From Hybos culiciformis (Eukaryota; Arthropoda; Insecta; Diptera; Hybotidae): DNA of 64,000 nt. The DNA lies in the NCBI GenBank assembly GCA_964007475.1, contig CAXFZM010000064.1:62001-126000 (forward strand), written 5' to 3'. The first letter of the stretch is position 1; each line of letters starts with the position of its first letter. The notes below the pieces were generated by a model. It was given only the letters and a program-made list of their open reading frames with translations. It searched no databases and had not been told where the DNA came from. The position numbers and the translations under genes were made by a program. Of the stretch, positions 61,390 through 64,000 are shown one piece after another.

Positions 61390-63688
61390 TCATTACTCCG
61401 GCTCCAGACTTCGGCGGACCTCCGTTTTTGGCTTAAATTAAAGGTCTAGAAATTACGCTTCTTTCTGTGCAATTTTTATGAAAATCGGTTTTCTAGATCC
61501 GGAGAAGTAAACGATAAGGTGAGCAAACCCCTTAACTTTAACACATAAAATGTTGACTTTGGGCTGGTTTTTTGTTCAATACTCCGGCTCTAGACCTCGG
61601 AGAACCTCCGTTTTTGGCTTAAATTAAAGGTCTAGAAATTACGCTTATTTCTGTGCAATTTTTATGAAAATCGGTTTTCTAGATCCGGAGAAATAAACGA
61701 TAAGGTGAGCAAACCCCCTAACTTTAACACATAAAATGTTGACTTTGGGCTGGTTTTTTGTTCATTACTCGGGCTCCAGACCTCGGAGAACCTTCGTTTT
61801 TGGCTTAAATTAAAGGTCTAGAAATTACGCTTCTTTCTGTGCAATTTTTATGAAAATCGGTTTTCTAGATCCGGAGAAATAAACGATAAGGTGAGCAAAC
61901 CCCCTAACTTTAACACATAAAATGTTGACTTTGGGCTGGTTTTTTGTTCATTACTCCGGCTCCAGACCTCGGAGAACCTCCGTTTTTGGCTTAAATTAAA
62001 GCTCTAGAAATTACGCTTCTTTCTGTGCAATTTTTATGAAAATCGGTTTTCTAGATCCGGAGAAATAAACGATAAGGTGAGCAAACCCCCTAACTTTAAC
62101 ACATAAAATGTTGACTTTGGGCTGGTTTTTTGTTCATTACTCCGGCTCCAGACCTCGGAGAACCTCCGTTTTTGGCTTAAATTAAAGCTCTAGAAATTAC
62201 GCTTCTTTCTGTGCAATTTTTATGTAAATCGGTTTTCTAGATCCGGAGAAATAAACGATAAGGTGAGCAAACCCCCTAACTTTAACACATAAAATGTTGA
62301 CTTTGGGCTGGTTTTTTGTTCATTACTCGGGCTCCAGACCTCGGAGAACCTCCGTTTTTGGCTTAAATTAAAGGTCTAGAAATTACGCTTCTTTCTGTGC
62401 AATTTTTATGAAAATCGGTTTTCTAGATCCGGAGAAACAAACGATAAGATGAGCAAACCCCCTAACTGTAACACATAAAATGTTGACTTTGGGCTGGTTT
62501 TTTGTTCATTACTCCGGCTCCAGACTTCGGCGGACCTCCGTTTTTGGCTTAAATGAAAGGTCTAGAAATTACGCTTCTCTCTATGCAATTTTAATGAAAA
62601 TCGGTTTTCTAGATCCGGAGAAATAAACGATAAGGTGAGCAAACCCCCTAACTTTAAAACATAAAATGTTGACTTTGGGCTGGTTTTTTGTTCATTACTC
62701 GGGCTCCAGACCTCGGAGATCCTCCGTTTTTGGCTTAAATTAAAGGTCTACAAATTACGCTTCTTTCTGTGCAATTTTTATGAAAATCGGTTTTCTAGAT
62801 CCGGAGAAATAAACGATAAGGTGAGCAAACCCCCTAACTTTAACACATAAAATGTTGACTTTGGACTGGTTTTTTGTTCATTACTCCGGCTCTAGACCTT
62901 GGAGAACCTCCGTTTTTGGCTTAAATTAAAGGTCTACAAATTACGCTTCTTTCTGTGCAATTTTTATGAAAATCGGTTTTCTAGATCCGGAGAAATAAAC
63001 GATAAGGTGAGCAAACCCCCTAACTTTAACACATAAAATGTTGACTTTGGACTGGTTTTTTGTTCATTACTCCGGCTCTAGACCTTGGAGAACCTCCGTT
63101 TTTGGCTTAAATTAAAGGTCTAGAAATTACGCTTCTTTCTGTGCAATTTTTATGAAAATCGGTTTTCTAGATCCGGAGAAATAAACGATAAGGTGAGCAA
63201 ACCCCCTAACTTTAACACATAAAATGTTGACTTTGGGCTGGTTTTTTGTTCATTACTCGGGCTCCAGACCTCGGAGAACCTCCGTTTTTGGCTTAAATTA
63301 AAGGTCTAGAAATTACGCTTCTTTCTGTGCAATTTTTATGAAAATCGGTTTTCTAGATCCGGAGAAACAAACGATAAGATGAGCAAACCCCCTAACTGTA
63401 ACACATAAAATGTTGACTTTGGGCTGGTTTTTTGTTCATTACTCCGGCTCCAGACTTCGGCGGACCTCCGTTTTTGGCTTAAATGAAAGGTCTAGAAATT
63501 ACGCTTCTCTCTATGCAATTTTAATGAAAATCGGTTTTCTAGATCCGGAGAAATAAACGATAAGGTGAGCAAACCCCCTAACTTTAACACATAAAATGTT
63601 GACTTTGGGCTGGTTTTTTGTTCATTACTCGGGCTCCAGACCTCGGAGAACCTCCGTTTTTGGCTTAAATTAAAGGTCTACAAATTAC
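61390..63688 (+). repeat. 28-monomer-spaced duplication in the 5-mer HOR, copy 2
   Basis: Matches the 56.18-58.48 kb region at +5208 (ttcaatactcc at 61575, acgcttattt at about 61647, marker units at 62387 and 63317). The match weakens at the right: the unit at 63503 has tttaacac where 58295 has tttaaaac, and the ggactgg unit at 63689 ends with tagaaat where 58481 ends with tacaaat. The last 126 bases (63875-64000) are a cut monomer. Confidence 0.83.
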
Positions 63689-64000
63689 GCTTCTTTCTGT
63701 GCAATTTTTATGAAAATCGGTTTTCTAGATCCGGAGAAATAAACGATAAGGTGAGCAAACCCCCTAACTTTAACACATAAAATGTTGACTTTGGACTGGT
63801 TTTTTGTTCATTACTCCGGCTCTAGACCTTGGAGAACCTCCGTTTTTGGCTTAAATTAAAGGTCTAGAAATTACGCTTCTTTCTGTGCAATTTTTATGAA
63901 AATCGGTTTTCTAGATCCGGAGAAATAAACGATAAGGTGAGCAAACCCCCTAACTTTAACACATAAAATGTTGACTTTGGGCTGGTTTTTTGTTCATTAC

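Larger units (their letters stand above)
1..64000 (+). repeat. Satellite DNA array, 186-bp monomer, about 345 units, no genes
   Basis: The entire window consists of one tandem repeat in a single orientation, with no interruption longer than a deletion inside a unit. The period is 186 bp: the motif gcttctttctgtgcaa recurs at 1, 187, 373, 559 and so on. I tracked the register to a last partial unit at 63875-64000. Nine 1-bp, three 13-bp and two 31-bp deletions account for all phase shifts. GC is about 39%. Both strands are closed by stop codons in nearly every unit. A nucleosome-scale unit, head-to-tail order and higher-order structure are typical of eukaryotic centromeric or heterochromatic satellites; assignment to a centromere is inference. 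I do not recognise the family and cannot name the organism. No gene, RNA gene, promoter, transposon or origin can be supported anywhere in the window. Confidence 0.98.
55133..64000 (+). repeat. 5-monomer HOR family with gaaacaaacgataagatg marker
   Basis: The marker unit (C at 52, A at 63, actgtaac, F end, aaatgaaagg tail) starts at 55133, 57179, 58109, 59411, 60341, 61085, 62387 and 63317. The basic series is marker unit; ctctctatgc-ttaatg with tcg and K; one or two units with ggactgg and ctctagaccttgg; and a tcg unit. Spacing in monomers is 11, 5, 7, 5, 4, 7 and 5. The 7-mers replace the final tcg unit with two B units plus a T25-tcg unit. The 4-mer has one ggactgg unit instead of two. The series continues past the right edge. 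Confidence 0.9.

Noticed and set aside
1..64000. CRISPR array
   Set aside because: Regular spacing could suggest it, but the whole 186-bp period is repeated and there are no unique spacers between short repeats.
1..64000. Ribosomal DNA, 5S or tRNA tandem arrays
   Set aside because: A 186-bp period is short for 5S units with spacer, and I see no internal control region, no tRNA A/B boxes and no rRNA signature.
1..64000. Transposon or LTR internal tandem repeat
   Set aside because: No coding frames, terminal repeats, primer-binding site or target duplications occur in 64 kb.

Overview
The whole 64,000-base window is one uninterrupted tandem satellite DNA array. I see no gene, RNA gene, transposon, CRISPR array or unique sequence in it. 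The unit is about 186 bp and about 39% GC (counted on one typical monomer). All copies run head to tail in one orientation. Taking position 1 as the start of monomer M1, I count 344 complete units plus a final 126-base piece. Only 14 units depart from 186 bp: nine of 185 bp, three of 173 bp and two of 155 bp. These sum to 110 missing bases, which exactly predicts the phase at the last base, so I probably missed no net indel. Such an array, with higher-order organisation, a nucleosome-scale unit and no mobile-element insertions, points to a eukaryotic centromeric, pericentromeric or other heterochromatic block. I do not recognise the monomer and cannot name the species or family; bacterial origin is very unlikely.

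The information lies in which variant sits where. Monomers carry linked marker substitutions at unit positions 25, 42-43, 51, 52, 72-76, 82, 107-111, 127-129, 135, 140-147, 152, 161, 169, 174, 176, 178, 179 and 184. These markers form ordered higher-order repeats (HORs) and segmental duplications. Layout: (I) 1-19155, built mainly from a 20-monomer composite HOR (a 9-mer, an 8-mer and a 3-mer) present twice in full and once truncated. (II) 19156-24920, a different 9-12-monomer block that first appears here and recurs to 42.7 kb. (III) 24921-31960, two adjacent 3520-bp copies of a 19-monomer unit. (IV) 30486-40439, an overlapping 5163-bp (28-monomer) tandem duplication whose second copy lost two monomers. 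(V) 41556-44902, a third and apparently more ancestral copy of the 19-monomer unit. (VI) 44903-52528, a shuffled mosaic. (VII) 52529-55132, a 9-monomer duplication with an embedded dimer repeat. (VIII) 55133-64000, a 5-monomer (930-bp) HOR that looks like the youngest family and runs off the window.

No genes work together here. The window records repeated in-register unequal exchange or break-repair amplification at several scales (2, 5, 9, 19, 28 and 29 monomers), and the relative order of some events can be read from nested deletions. All variant calls were made by eye, so isolated single-base differences may have been missed.
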